The translations under genes and the position numbers were made by a program. A DNA stretch of 48,176 nucleotides from Pontibacter qinzhouensis (lineage in GTDB: Bacteria; Bacteroidota; Bacteroidia; Cytophagales; Hymenobacteraceae), in contig NZ_VRTY01000042.1 in the NCBI RefSeq assembly GCF_008017455.1, positions 1 through 48,176 of the forward strand, written 5' to 3'. Below the pieces are notes generated by a model. That model saw nothing but the letters and a program-made list of their open reading frames with translations. It made no database searches and was not told the origin of the DNA. Of the stretch, positions 26,521-34,902 are shown piece by piece; positions within the stretch are counted from its first letter, which is position 1, and every line of letters begins with the position of its first letter.

Positions 26521-26537
26521 TTAACATAAGATTAACA
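26521..26537 (-). promoter_or_regulatory. Pho-box-like direct repeat upstream of susC
   Basis: TTAACA (26521-26526), five bases, then TTAACA (26532-26537): two perfect hexamers with an 11-bp period, written on the plus strand. This is the architecture of PhoP/PhoB boxes (TTAACA-type in Bacillus; 11-bp repeats in Escherichia). Its near edge is about 33 bases upstream of the -7 box, a normal position for an activator. The genes behind it encode SusCD and phosphatases. Confidence 0.65.
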
Positions 26538-27326
26538 TTAAGCCCTACAGATTAAGCAATCCTGCTTTTTGATATTTTACCGCATTAAAATAAAACTATC
26601 AACTCAAATAGAGGGTAGCGGTTAAAGAGAGGGAGACTGACAGGGTCATTTTATGGCTTCTAAGTGCTACCCAACACCATCAATAAATATCAGTAAATAA
26701 AAAAACTGAATTGAAGGCAAAAACTATTGCACACCATTCTAAAGCTTATCATGGCTATTTATAGCCCCCTTAGTGGAAAGAAGACAATATATCTGATAAC
26801 ACCTTTTATGTTGAGCAGAAATTCAATTTGAATATAATGTCATATCTAGCACAAATTACTTTCGGGAGCCACCTGTGAAAAGCATTCTAATCAATGTGAA
26901 CTATTACATTATGTTTCGATCACCTATTAATAAGAATAGATGGTCCCCTACCCTTCCTTTTGCTAATGAACCTAGGACCTACTCCTGCTTACTAGGTTTT
27001 TATTTAATCCTTCGTTTAAATGAAAAGGCAGTCAAAAGGCAGGCATAAGATCATACTGACTAGAATTGAGGATTTTTGTTTTCAAAAATGTCTTTTACTA
27101 AATCAAATTTCATTTAACTGCTCAGTAACGGGTTTAGTAAAAAGGGTTGACCCGGTACATGGCAGGGGATGGGTTGTTCTCTTAGCCATATACTCCTTTT
27201 TTGCCCGGGCAGGGTGCGGAGCAGTAACTGCGACTGGAACTGCAGGAAACTTTTTATGAAACAGGATGTACCGAATATGATTTGTACCACTGATCGACTC
27301 CTGTTCCAAGTCTGTCCGCTGGCCTG
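26538..27326. other. Long non-coding stretch between the phosphorus locus and the mobile element
   Basis: About 790 bases. The first 550 are A+T-rich, and G+C content rises sharply near 27150-27330, which is probably the left boundary zone of the mobilizable element. A 10-bp inverted repeat (ttttactaaa at 27093-27102, tttagtaaaa at 27133-27142) is the only clear structure. No tRNA gene that could act as an attachment site is visible. Confidence 0.5.
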
Positions 27327-27962
27327 TCACCCCCGCTTGTCTCTCGCTCCTTTCTCAAAGCTTACCAGGTTAAACATCTCCCGCATCCTGGACCTGACCC
27401 GGCTCCCGTAGGTTTTCTCTATCTCTGAGCTGGTCAGGTTGGTCGTCAGGTGCGTCTTCACCCCCTGGGACACGAACAGGTCGTAGCGGCTCAGGAGGAT
27501 CTCCCCCATCACGTTACAGGTGTTCCCGTAGTGCTTCAGGCAACTCTCCGCCCCCAGGTCATCGAAACAGTAGGCTCCAGGTTTCCTGGAGGGGCTCCAC
27601 AGGATGCCCTGGCTGTAGCAGCGGATCACCTCATAACCCTCCTTGTGGAACTCGAAGCTGACCACCCGGCAGGACTTGACCCGGTAGCACTCGTCCGGTG
27701 GGCGGAAGAGGCGCAGCAGCGTCATCAGGCTGGTCTTGCCGCACCCGGTCGGGCCGAGGAGCAGGATCCCCTTGCGCAGGCTCAGCCCCATCTGTTCCAC
27801 CTTCTCCCGATCCTCCACCATGTAGGCCATAAGTTTTTCAAGGAGCGGGTGGTCCTCCTGGTACAGTTTGAAATGCTCCCCGTACAGCTCCTTCCCTTTC
27901 CGCTCCAAGAGGGCCAGGCGCCGGTCCAGGTCCGGCTGCCTGTTTACGGCCGCTTTCTCCAT
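27327..27962 (-). CDS. AAA+ ATPase, DnaC/IstB-like helicase loader
   Basis: 211 residues from the ATG at 27962 (MEKAAVNRQPDLDRR), which starts 5 bases past the stop of the preceding gene. An ATG at 28055 would add 31 residues inside the preceding coding frame and is less likely. Walker A is LLLGPTGCGKTSLM, Walker B-like is AYCFDDLGAES, and sensor-type residues lie in KTHLTTNLTSSEIEKTYGSRVRSRM with the arginine pair typical of DnaC/IstB loaders. It probably loads the replicative helicase at the element origin together with the DnaD-like protein encoded just before it. Alternative: a generic mobile-element ATPase. Confidence 0.82.
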   Translation of the reverse strand: MEKAAVNRQPDLDRRLALLERKGKELYGEHFKLYQEDHPLLEKLMAYMVEDREKVEQMGLSLRKGILLLGPTGCGKTSLMTLLRLFRPPDECYRVKSCRVVSFEFHKEGYEVIRCYSQGILWSPSRKPGAYCFDDLGAESCLKHYGNTCNVMGEILLSRYDLFVSQGVKTHLTTNLTSSEIEKTYGSRVRSRMREMFNLVSFEKGARDKRG

Positions 27963-27966
27963 AGCA

Positions 27967-28794
27967 TCAGAGGGGCTCGCTATAGTCTTTGGTTTCTCCC
28001 CTGTAGCTTGTGGCAGGCTCTGCGGCAAGATTTCTCTGATAGCTTGCATAGTCATTTCCGTTTATCCCGTTGATCATCCATTTCCGCGCGGCTGCCTGCC
28101 AGACCTGCACCGGCGTCCGGCCCAGCTGCCAGCCGTTGGCGCTGTAGTGGTGGAAGAATCGGAAGGCCTCCAGCTCCGGCCAGCCCTCCAATAGAAAAAA
28201 TGCCCGCACTTCCTCCAGCCCCGGCGGCTCCTTCGGCTTTTCTTTCTTTTCTTTTTTGGCGCAACTTTTTTCTTTTCTTTCTTTTCCGGATTTTCCAGTG
28301 TCCCTCCCTTCCTGTTCATTTTCTGAACTGGTTGTAAAAATGGGTGCTCCTCTATTGTTTAAATTGTTTACTATGTTTTTATTGTTTATACTGTTTATAG
28401 AAGGGCCTAGCACCCGTACAGCTCCGGCACAGGACCCGTCCACAGCCGGTTCGGCTCCGGTACAAGAAATAGGCAGGTTCTCTTTTTGCTTTTTTGGGAG
28501 TTTTTCTTCAAAGCCAAGCATGTACACCAGGCTCCCGCGGAAGTGGTTGTAGGAGGGGTCGTAGTGTATGTAGCCCCAGCCATGCAGCTCCCTGATGCAC
28601 TTGTGGTAGGTGACGCGGGAGCTGATCTTGGAGATCTCCATCACCTCCGCCCGCGAGATGGAGACGGGGTTTTTGAAACGGCCCATGTTCCACTGCTGGA
28701 ACAGGGCCATGTAGAGGCTCACGTGCGTGGGGTTGAGCCGGTAGTCTCTCGAGGCCAGCTCGAAAAAGCCGGTCAGGTGCGTGATGTAGTTCAT
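27967..28794 (-). CDS. DnaD-like replication protein with winged-helix N-terminus
   Basis: 275 residues. The N-terminal winged helix (about 1-100; NPTHVSLYMALFQQWN, ISRAEVMEISKISSRVTYHK) is the type found in Bacteroidota plasmid and transposon replication proteins. A variable, Asn/Lys/Glu-rich linker follows (about 110-185), and then a short C-terminal domain (PPGLEEVRAFFLLEGWPELEAFRFF split by GW..GRTPVQVWQAAARKW) resembling DnaD-like primosome modules. It overlaps the HTH gene stop by 4 bases and precedes the ATPase gene. Together they look like an initiator plus helicase-loader pair. The function is inferred from domain order and context. Confidence 0.75.
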   Translation of the reverse strand: MNYITHLTGFFELASRDYRLNPTHVSLYMALFQQWNMGRFKNPVSISRAEVMEISKISSRVTYHKCIRELHGWGYIHYDPSYNHFRGSLVYMLGFEEKLPKKQKENLPISCTGAEPAVDGSCAGAVRVLGPSINSINNKNIVNNLNNRGAPIFTTSSENEQEGRDTGKSGKERKEKSCAKKEKKEKPKEPPGLEEVRAFFLLEGWPELEAFRFFHHYSANGWQLGRTPVQVWQAAARKWMINGINGNDYASYQRNLAAEPATSYRGETKDYSEPL

Positions 28795-29081
28795 AGTCCT
28801 GCGGTTTGGTTGTTGCTTTTGTTCCCTTCCATCAGTTTCTCGATATCCTCCTGGCGGTAGTAGATGGTCCCCCCGATCTTGCTGAAGGGCAGGGTGCCGT
28901 TGATGCGCAGGGACTGCAGGGTGGCCGGTGAAATCTTGAGCAGCTTGCGTACCTCCGCTGATTTGAGCACCTGCTTCTGGGTTTGAGTTGGCTGCCGTTT
29001 GCTGAGCAGCTGCTGCAGGTCCTCGAGCAGCTGCCGCCGGAAGTGCTGCAGATCTTCCTTGGTGATGATCTCTACTGACAT
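28791..29081 (-). CDS. HTH protein, MerR/excisionase-like (helix-turn-helix 17)
   Basis: 96 residues. An N-terminal coiled region (about 7-30, LQHFRRQLLEDLQQLL) precedes a MerR/excisionase-type winged helix (about 40-85; SAEVRKLLKISPATLQSLRI, NGTLPFSKIGGTIYYRQEDIEKLM). Such proteins are found at the head of replication or excision operons in Bacteroidota mobile elements, where they act as recombination directionality factors or regulators. Its stop overlaps the start of the DnaD-like gene (ATGA). In the absence of an integrase gene here, a regulatory role is as likely as an excision role. Confidence 0.88.
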   Translation of the reverse strand: MSVEIITKEDLQHFRRQLLEDLQQLLSKRQPTQTQKQVLKSAEVRKLLKISPATLQSLRINGTLPFSKIGGTIYYRQEDIEKLMEGNKSNNQTAGL

Positions 29082-29654
29082 ATTTTACACATTTGGTTAG
29101 GCTCCAAAACTGTAAAAGTCACCTCAGCATTTTTCAGTAGGACATCCGTAGGTGGGGAAAATTCCGCTTACCTCTCAGCAGGGAAGCTAAACTTCAAAAC
29201 GCATTGCCTTATGGAGGTAATAGTACCCTGAATAAGCTCAACGGCAGCCAAAAGCAGCCTTCACAACCCCCTCGATTCACCTGAAACAGCCATAGAAAAT
29301 ATTCCCCAAGTTGGGTAGACCTTGTGAAAAGCACCGCTGTCCCCTGCCAATCTTTGCCTTTCCACCTCAAAAAGCCATGGAAAGAAACACTACACCAACA
29401 CCCCATCCAGCCAGAGGTCAACTGGAAAAAACAAAGCTGTTGCCCCTGGAAAGCAGCGGTCCTCCAGGTAGCTATCCGCTTCTAAATCTCAAAAGCACCA
29501 GGTCTCCGGCAAGGTCCGGAGGAGGGGGAGCCTGCGGTCTGGTGCAGGCAGCAAGATGTATTTTTGTAAACAAAAAAGGCGGCCTCCCCTCCCTTTCGGT
29601 CCGCCCCGCTGCCCCTTCACCTCGGAACTCGGTTTCTGTTTTTGATGCCTGACG
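29082..29654. promoter_or_regulatory. Divergent regulatory region, candidate transfer origin
   Basis: 573 bases between the leftward replication operon and the rightward mob operon. A -7-like box TATTTTTG (29559-29566) fits TAnnTTTG and lies about 90 bases before mobC. It overlaps the palindrome tttttgtaaacaaaaa (29561-29576). A second small inverted repeat (tccggcaaggtccgga region near 29503-29520) is present. In Bacteroidota mobilizable elements oriT usually lies just upstream of mobC, so this region is the likely transfer origin. No nic site could be identified by eye. Confidence 0.5.
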
Positions 29655-30053
29655 ATGCCCAGAAAGAAGCACCCACAGCCCGCGCAGCTCCTCTCCCGCC
29701 CCGTCGCCCTCCGGCTCATGGAGCAGGAGTACAGGCGGCTGGAGGCCCTCCGCCGCCAGAGCGACTGTCACTCCCTCGGGGAGGTGATCCGGCGTATCCT
29801 GGCGCGGCAGCCCATCAGGCTGTTCCACAAGGACAGCTCGATGGATGGTGTGGTGGAGGAGCTGGCGGCCGTACGTGCCGAGTTGCGGGCCATCGGCCTC
29901 AACATCAACCAGGTCACCCGCCACTTCAACGGCACCACCAATGCCAATAAGCGGGTGCTGCTGGCCCACCAGGCCCTGGAGCAGTACCGGAAGGTGGAGG
30001 CCAAGGTCAGCCTGCTCCTCTCGCTCATCTCCCAACTCGCTAAAAAATGGTAG
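29655..30053 (+). CDS. mobC: MobC-like relaxosome accessory protein
   Basis: 132 residues. A ribbon-helix-helix-like N-terminus (about 15-55; SRPVALRLMEQEYRRLEALR, SLGEVIRRILARQPI) is followed by the MobC signature (about 65-105; VEELAAVRAELRAIGLNINQ, VTRHFNGTTNANKRV). MobC binds near oriT and aids relaxase nicking. The stop overlaps the relaxase start by 7 bases, so the two are translationally coupled. The ATG at 29655 follows the divergent control region. Confidence 0.9.
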   Translation: MPRKKHPQPAQLLSRPVALRLMEQEYRRLEALRRQSDCHSLGEVIRRILARQPIRLFHKDSSMDGVVEELAAVRAELRAIGLNINQVTRHFNGTTNANKRVLLAHQALEQYRKVEAKVSLLLSLISQLAKKW

Positions 30054-31330
30054 CCAAGATCATCACCGGTAAAAGCATCCAGGGCGCCCTCAACTACAAC
30101 GAGCACAAGGTGCGGGAGGGAAAGGCGGAGCTCCTCTTCGCCAGCCGCTTCCTGCTGGAGCCAGAGGAGCTCTCGTTCCGGGACAAGCTGCAGCGCTTCG
30201 AGCGGCTGCTGGAGAAAAGCCCGCAGGTGAGGACCAACACGCTCCACATCTCCCTCAACTTCGACCCCGGCGAGAAGCTGGAGCCGGAGCGGCTGCAGGC
30301 CATCGCCATCCGCTACATGGACAGGATCGGCTTCGGGGAGCAGCCTTACCTGGTCTACCGCCACCACGACGCGGCCCACCCGCACCTGCACATCGTCACC
30401 ACCAACATCCGCCCCGACGGCAGCCGCATCGACCTCCACAACATCGGCAGGCTCCGCTCCGAGCCCGCCCGCAAGGAGATCGAGCTGGAGTACGGGCTGG
30501 TGCAGGCCGAAAAGATGAAAAAAGGAGAAGAACTCCCCCTGGAGCCGCTCCAGCTAGAGAAGGCGGTATACGGAAAGTCGGAGACAAAGCGCAGCATCGC
30601 CCATATCGTCACGAGCGTTACCCGCCACTACAACTACACCAGCCTGGCAGAGCTCAACGCCGTGCTGCGCCACTTCGGCGTGACGGCAGACCGGGGAGGC
30701 GAGCGCACGCAGATGCACCAGAAGAAGGGGCTGGTCTACAGCATCGTCAATGACAGAGGCGAGAAGCAGGGCGTGCCCCTCAAAGCCAGCGCCCTCCCCA
30801 GCAAGCCCACCCTGGCCTTCTTGGAAAAGCAGTTCGAGCAGAACAAACTGAGCCGGCGACCTTACCAGCTCGCCCTGCGGAGCAGCATTGACAAAGCCTT
30901 CCGCAGCCATCCCACCAGCAGCAGGGACAGTTTTATAAAGCGGTTGAAAAAGCAGGAGATCCAGGTGCTTTTCCGGGAGAACAGCCAGGGCCTCCCCTAT
31001 GGCGTGACCTATATCGACCACCGGCACCGGGCCGTCTTCAACGGCAGCGAGCTGGGCAAAGCCTACAGCGCCAAAGCCCTCACCGAGCGCTTCCGCCAGC
31101 GCGTGGAACAGCGGGATGAGGTTGAACAGACAAAACAGGAAGGACCGCCGCAGCACACAGTTACGATGTCCTTCTCGCAGCCAAGGCAGCACGCGCAGGG
31201 AACAGTCCATCCGCAACAACCGGAGGCGGTGGGACTGCTGGACACGCTCCTGAAAGCAGAGCAACAGGGCTACCTGCCCGAGGCACTCCGCCGGAAGAGA
31301 AAGAAGCGACGCCGAAGACCCCGGCTCTAG
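30047..31330 (+). CDS. Relaxase/mobilization nuclease (MobA-like)
   Basis: 427 residues. The N-terminal relaxase domain (about 1-200) has the candidate catalytic Tyr17 (GALNYNEHKV), motif II TNTLHISLNFDPGE and the metal-binding triad HHDAAHPHLHIV (His106-107, His111, His113, His115). The rest (about 200-427) is a basic helical region with a Lys/Arg-rich end (RRKRKKRRRRPR). It nicks oriT and leads the strand into a recipient. The arrangement after MobC and before the VirD4-like gene is standard. Only PF03432-type similarity is claimed; MOBP versus MOBV is undecided. Confidence 0.92.
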   Translation: MVAKIITGKSIQGALNYNEHKVREGKAELLFASRFLLEPEELSFRDKLQRFERLLEKSPQVRTNTLHISLNFDPGEKLEPERLQAIAIRYMDRIGFGEQPYLVYRHHDAAHPHLHIVTTNIRPDGSRIDLHNIGRLRSEPARKEIELEYGLVQAEKMKKGEELPLEPLQLEKAVYGKSETKRSIAHIVTSVTRHYNYTSLAELNAVLRHFGVTADRGGERTQMHQKKGLVYSIVNDRGEKQGVPLKASALPSKPTLAFLEKQFEQNKLSRRPYQLALRSSIDKAFRSHPTSSRDSFIKRLKKQEIQVLFRENSQGLPYGVTYIDHRHRAVFNGSELGKAYSAKALTERFRQRVEQRDEVEQTKQEGPPQHTVTMSFSQPRQHAQGTVHPQQPEAVGLLDTLLKAEQQGYLPEALRRKRKKRRRRPRL

Positions 31331-31340
31331 CGGAACCCTG

Positions 31341-31371
31341 AACTTTTAACTCATAGCTCTAAACTTTTAAC
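31341..31371 (+). repeat. Two 10-bp direct repeats before the coupling-protein gene
   Basis: aacttttaac occurs at 31341-31350 and again at 31362-31371, 21 bp apart (two helical turns). They lie in the 56-base gap between the relaxase stop and the GTG start at 31387. They could be an operator or part of a local promoter. Confidence 0.4.
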
Positions 31372-31386
31372 GCTTAACTAAAGAAA

Positions 31387-33330
31387 GTGAACACCGGAGA
31401 AAACACACAGGCCCTGCGCCAGATCATCGACTTCACCAGGCTGCTGAGCCTGGTGATCCTGCTGCTGCATTTCTACATCGCCTGCCATGCCGCCTTTGCA
31501 GCTTGGGAGCTGACCGCTCCTGTCGTAGACCGCATGCTGCTCCACACCCAGCGGCTGCCGCTCTTCCAGGGCCTGCTGATGCCGAAGGCCGCGGCCCTGC
31601 TCCTGCTATGCATCTCGCTGCTGGGCGCCAAGGGAAAAAAAGACGAGCACATCAAACAAAGCACCATCCTCAGCTACCTGCTCCTGGGACTGCTACTCTA
31701 CTGGGTGAGCACCGTATTTCTACTTACTACCTTTGCAGAAGCCACCTTAGCCGCACCATTCTACATAGGCACCACGGCAATAGGTTACCTGCTTATCCTG
31801 GCCGGTGGCACACTCCTCTCGCGGCTGATCAAGCTGCAGCTGGACGGGGACATCTTCAACCGCCTCAACGAGTCCTTCCCGCAGGAGGAGCGCCTGCTGG
31901 AGAACGAGTACTCCATCAACCTGCCGGCCCGGTACCAGCTCCGGGGCAGGACGCGCAGCAGCTGGATCAACGTCGTCAACCCCTTCCGGGCGCTGCTGGT
32001 GATCGGCACGCCTGGGGCCGGCAAGTCCTACTTCGTCATCCGCCACGTCATCACGCAGCACATCCGCAAAGGCTTTGCCCTCTTCCTCTACGACTTCAAG
32101 TACGACGACCTGACCCGCATCGCCTACAACACCCTGCTCCGCCACCAGGACAAGTACCCGGTCAAGCCCAGCTTCTACGTCATCAACTTCGACGACCTCT
32201 CCCGCACCCACCGCTGCAACCCGCTCGACCCGGACACCATGAACGACATCACCGACGCCACCGAGGCCTCCCGCACCATCATGCTGGGGCTCAACCGGGA
32301 GTGGATCAAAAAGCAGGGGGACTTCTTCGTCGAGTCCCCCATCAACTTTGTCACGGCCATCATCTGGTTTCTGAAAAAATACCGGGGCGGCCGCTACTGC
32401 ACCTTGCCGCACGTCATCGAGCTCATGGAGGCGCCCTACGGGCAGCTCTTCTCCCTGCTCCGGACGGAGCCCGAGATCGAGGTGCTCATCAACCCCTTCG
32501 TCTCCGCCTTCGAGCAGGAGGCCGTCGACCAGCTCGAGGGGCAGATCGCCAGCGCCAAGATCAGCATGGCCCGGCTCGTCTCCCCCCAGCTCTACTACGT
32601 GCTCTCGGGCAACGACTTCACGCTGGACCTCAACAACCCGCAGGCCCCCAAGCTCGTCTGCCTGGGCAATAACCCGCTCAAGCAGCAGGTCTACGGGGCG
32701 GTGCTCTCCCTCTACGTCTCCCGCACGATCAAGCTGGTCAACCAGAAGGGCAGGCTCAAGAGCAGCTTGGTCTTCGACGAGTTCCCCACCATCTACTTCA
32801 ACGGCATCGACAGCCTCATCGCCACGGCCCGCTCCAACAGGGTGGCCACCACCCTGGGCGTGCAGGACTACAGCCAGCTCAAAAAGGACTATGGAAGGGA
32901 GCAGGCCGAGGTGGTGATGAACATCGTGGGCAACGTCATCAGCGGGCAGGTGACCGGGGAGACAGCCAAGCAGCTATCCGAGCGCTTCGGCAAGATCCTG
33001 CAGCAGCGGGAGAGCGTGTCGATCAACAGCAGCGACACCTCCGTGAGCCGCTCCACCCAGCTGGACGCCGCCGTCCCCCCCGCCACCATCGCCTCGCTCT
33101 CCTCGGGTGAGTTCGTGGGCATGGTGGCCGACGACCCGCAGTGCCGGATAGCACTGAAGGCCTTCCACGCTGAGATCCTCAACGACCATAAAGCCATCGC
33201 CCGGGAGGAGCAAGCCTATGTGCCTGTTCCCCTCATCCGGGAGGTGGATGCAACAGCGATACACGAGAACTATGTGCGGATAAAACAGGAGGTGCAGCTG
33301 GTCCTGGCCTCAACGCCTTCACCGGGTTGA
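31387..33330 (+). CDS. VirD4/TraG-type coupling protein (YWFCY-type)
   Basis: 647 residues from a GTG at 31387, preceded by aaagaaa. The N-terminal region has four likely transmembrane helices (about 18-40, 60-80, 92-115, 125-148). The first contains LLLHFYIACHAAF, like the YWFCY segment of Bacteroides mobilization proteins. Walker A is GTPGAGKS (207-214), Walker B-like is SSLVFDEFPTIYF, and a TraG C-terminal motif is NRVATTLGVQDYSQLKKDYG. The protein couples the relaxosome to a type IV secretion pore. No pore genes are in the window, so the partner pore must be elsewhere. The gene is very G+C-rich. Confidence 0.9.
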   Translation: MNTGENTQALRQIIDFTRLLSLVILLLHFYIACHAAFAAWELTAPVVDRMLLHTQRLPLFQGLLMPKAAALLLLCISLLGAKGKKDEHIKQSTILSYLLLGLLLYWVSTVFLLTTFAEATLAAPFYIGTTAIGYLLILAGGTLLSRLIKLQLDGDIFNRLNESFPQEERLLENEYSINLPARYQLRGRTRSSWINVVNPFRALLVIGTPGAGKSYFVIRHVITQHIRKGFALFLYDFKYDDLTRIAYNTLLRHQDKYPVKPSFYVINFDDLSRTHRCNPLDPDTMNDITDATEASRTIMLGLNREWIKKQGDFFVESPINFVTAIIWFLKKYRGGRYCTLPHVIELMEAPYGQLFSLLRTEPEIEVLINPFVSAFEQEAVDQLEGQIASAKISMARLVSPQLYYVLSGNDFTLDLNNPQAPKLVCLGNNPLKQQVYGAVLSLYVSRTIKLVNQKGRLKSSLVFDEFPTIYFNGIDSLIATARSNRVATTLGVQDYSQLKKDYGREQAEVVMNIVGNVISGQVTGETAKQLSERFGKILQQRESVSINSSDTSVSRSTQLDAAVPPATIASLSSGEFVGMVADDPQCRIALKAFHAEILNDHKAIAREEQAYVPVPLIREVDATAIHENYVRIKQEVQLVLASTPSPG

Positions 33331-33718
33331 CAACCACAGGCTCCCCTACCAGAACTTCGCTTTCACCATGACTGCAAAGCCTGTGAAAGCACGCCATCAA
33401 ATGCAATGTTAGACGAGCACGCCAAGTCGACGGGCAGCCTTATATAGGCAACTTTTTGCATGTTACCAAATCAGCATTTATTCCATTTTTTTCACACTTG
33501 AAAGCCTTATATTGAAGTATGTACCAGCACCCTGGCCATACCTGACAACAGGAAGAACAACAGTGCTGAAATTCTTCCCGGACACAAAAAGTAAAATATG
33601 AATAATAAAATACTCTGTCACCTGGGAGCTGTTTTCATTTCAAGGCTCTGAGGCAGGGGCACGCAACCCCATTCATCATAGCCATATGTGACACCTGTAA
33701 CAGAATGAAACCATTGTT
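33331..33718. other. Spacer before rteC
   Basis: 388 bases between the coupling-protein gene and rteC, less G+C-rich than its neighbours. It should contain the rteC promoter, but no convincing TAnnTTTG box was found and no RNA gene was recognised. Confidence 0.4.
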
Positions 33719-34585
33719 ATGATACAACAAGCCGAAAAACTCTATGACCAGCTGGTGGAAAAGCCGCGGGAGGTAGAGGCCGCTCCCGCCGGCACCCCGG
33801 CACAACGCCATGAAACAAACCTAAGGATCCTAAACGAAGCCATCCAGGAGCTTAAGAAACTGGTTGTCAACCACTCCTTCCCCGAGGAGCAGGAGGAGAT
33901 CAAGTTCTTCAGGCACATCAAGCCCAGGTTCACCAGCCTGCTGATCTACCACTCCCGGCTGGCCCTGCTCGAGCTCAGGCTTCCGCTGGGCAACCTCCGG
34001 GACCTCCGGAGGTATTACGAGAACGAGCTCCAGCTCATCCGCCACTTCTTTGATGACCACACCCAGTTCTACCAGTACTTCTACTCCGGCGCCACCTTCC
34101 TGGACTCGAAGTACTTCGTGCGCGGGAATTGTGATTTTCCCCTATATTACAGCGTCTCCAACCTCAGCATGTCCCCCATGGACACCGATACGCGCTTCAC
34201 CACCCACTACGACTACCTCGTCGCCTGCTTCCAGGCGAACGAGCGCCTGCGGGATTTTCTGGTAAAATCGCTGATGTTACTGGAAGGGGGAAAAATCCCG
34301 GATAATTTACAATCCGCTGCAAAAAGCAGCTTATCCTGGACCGGCTGCAAGGTGCACCTGATCGAGCTGGCCTACGCCCTGTGCGAGTCCGGGCAGATCA
34401 ACGGCGGCACCACCGGCGTGATGGAGATCGTGGAGCGGCTGGAGCACCTGTTCCAGGTGAAACTGGGCAACGTCTACCGCACCTTCCAGGAGATGCGCCA
34501 GCGCAAGAAAGACAGCCGCACCAAACTGCTCGACCTGATGAAAGAGCGGCTCCTGCGACGGATGGACGAGCTGGACGGAGCCTAA
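33719..34585 (+). CDS. rteC: RteC family protein
   Basis: 288 residues with the whole RteC domain. It contains EIKFFRHIKPRFTSLLIYHS, LYKLE-like helical stretches (RLALLELRLP), YYENELQLIRHFFDDHTQFY, the SGATFLDSKYFVRG strand pair and a C-terminal helical part KVHLIELAYALCESGQINGG. In CTnDOT, RteC activates excision genes in response to RteA/RteB. No rteA or rteB genes are present here, so it may regulate the element alone. It is the last rightward gene and is followed by a terminator. Confidence 0.93.
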   Translation: MIQQAEKLYDQLVEKPREVEAAPAGTPAQRHETNLRILNEAIQELKKLVVNHSFPEEQEEIKFFRHIKPRFTSLLIYHSRLALLELRLPLGNLRDLRRYYENELQLIRHFFDDHTQFYQYFYSGATFLDSKYFVRGNCDFPLYYSVSNLSMSPMDTDTRFTTHYDYLVACFQANERLRDFLVKSLMLLEGGKIPDNLQSAAKSSLSWTGCKVHLIELAYALCESGQINGGTTGVMEIVERLEHLFQVKLGNVYRTFQEMRQRKKDSRTKLLDLMKERLLRRMDELDGA

Positions 34586-34622
34586 GAAGGTTTAAACATA
34601 AGGCATGAAAGACACAGAAAAG

Positions 34623-34684
34623 AGGCTGTGGAAATATGGAAAAGCTCCCAAAGGGACTTTACCACATTTCCACAGCCTTTTTAG
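34623..34684 (+). terminator. Intrinsic terminator after rteC
   Basis: The 13-bp perfect stem aggctgtggaaat (34623-34635) and atttccacagcct (34666-34678) is followed by ttttta. It lies 37 bases past the rteC stop and ends the rightward transcript of the mobile element. Confidence 0.85.
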
Positions 34685-34902
34685 TAGTTGTTATGATGAA
34701 TATTGAATTTATATTTTCCGGGCTTCTTCAGATTATTTGAAAAACAATGCTACTGCTGAGCCCTTCAAGGCTCCTGCCTGGCAATGCTCAGCCAGAACAC
34801 CAGCTGTTGCAAAGGCAGCATGGTATGCGGAGAATATAAAACAGATTATCGTAACCTAAGGTCAGTCAGGTAGCGCTTGTATAATACCAAATAGTAAAAA
34901 GG

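Larger units (their letters stand above)
27327..34680. mobile_element. Mobilizable element (replication/mobilization genes, no integrase)
   Basis: A G+C-rich block carrying two divergent gene sets. The leftward set is HTH protein, DnaD-like protein and AAA+ ATPase. The rightward set is MobC, relaxase, coupling protein and RteC. The layout matches Bacteroidota mobilizable or conjugative elements, and RteC is known from CTnDOT, where it controls excision. Neither an integrase nor mating-pore (Tra) genes occur between 26481 and 36280, so the element is incomplete or depends on other elements. Exact ends are not defined; I use the outer genes and the last terminator. Confidence 0.7.

Noticed and set aside
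31503..32672. 389-residue open frame inside the coupling-protein gene
   Set aside because: It is a shadow in a second frame of a very G+C-rich gene, with a His/Pro/Arg-rich composition and no domain. The overlapping VirD4-like protein has clear Walker motifs.
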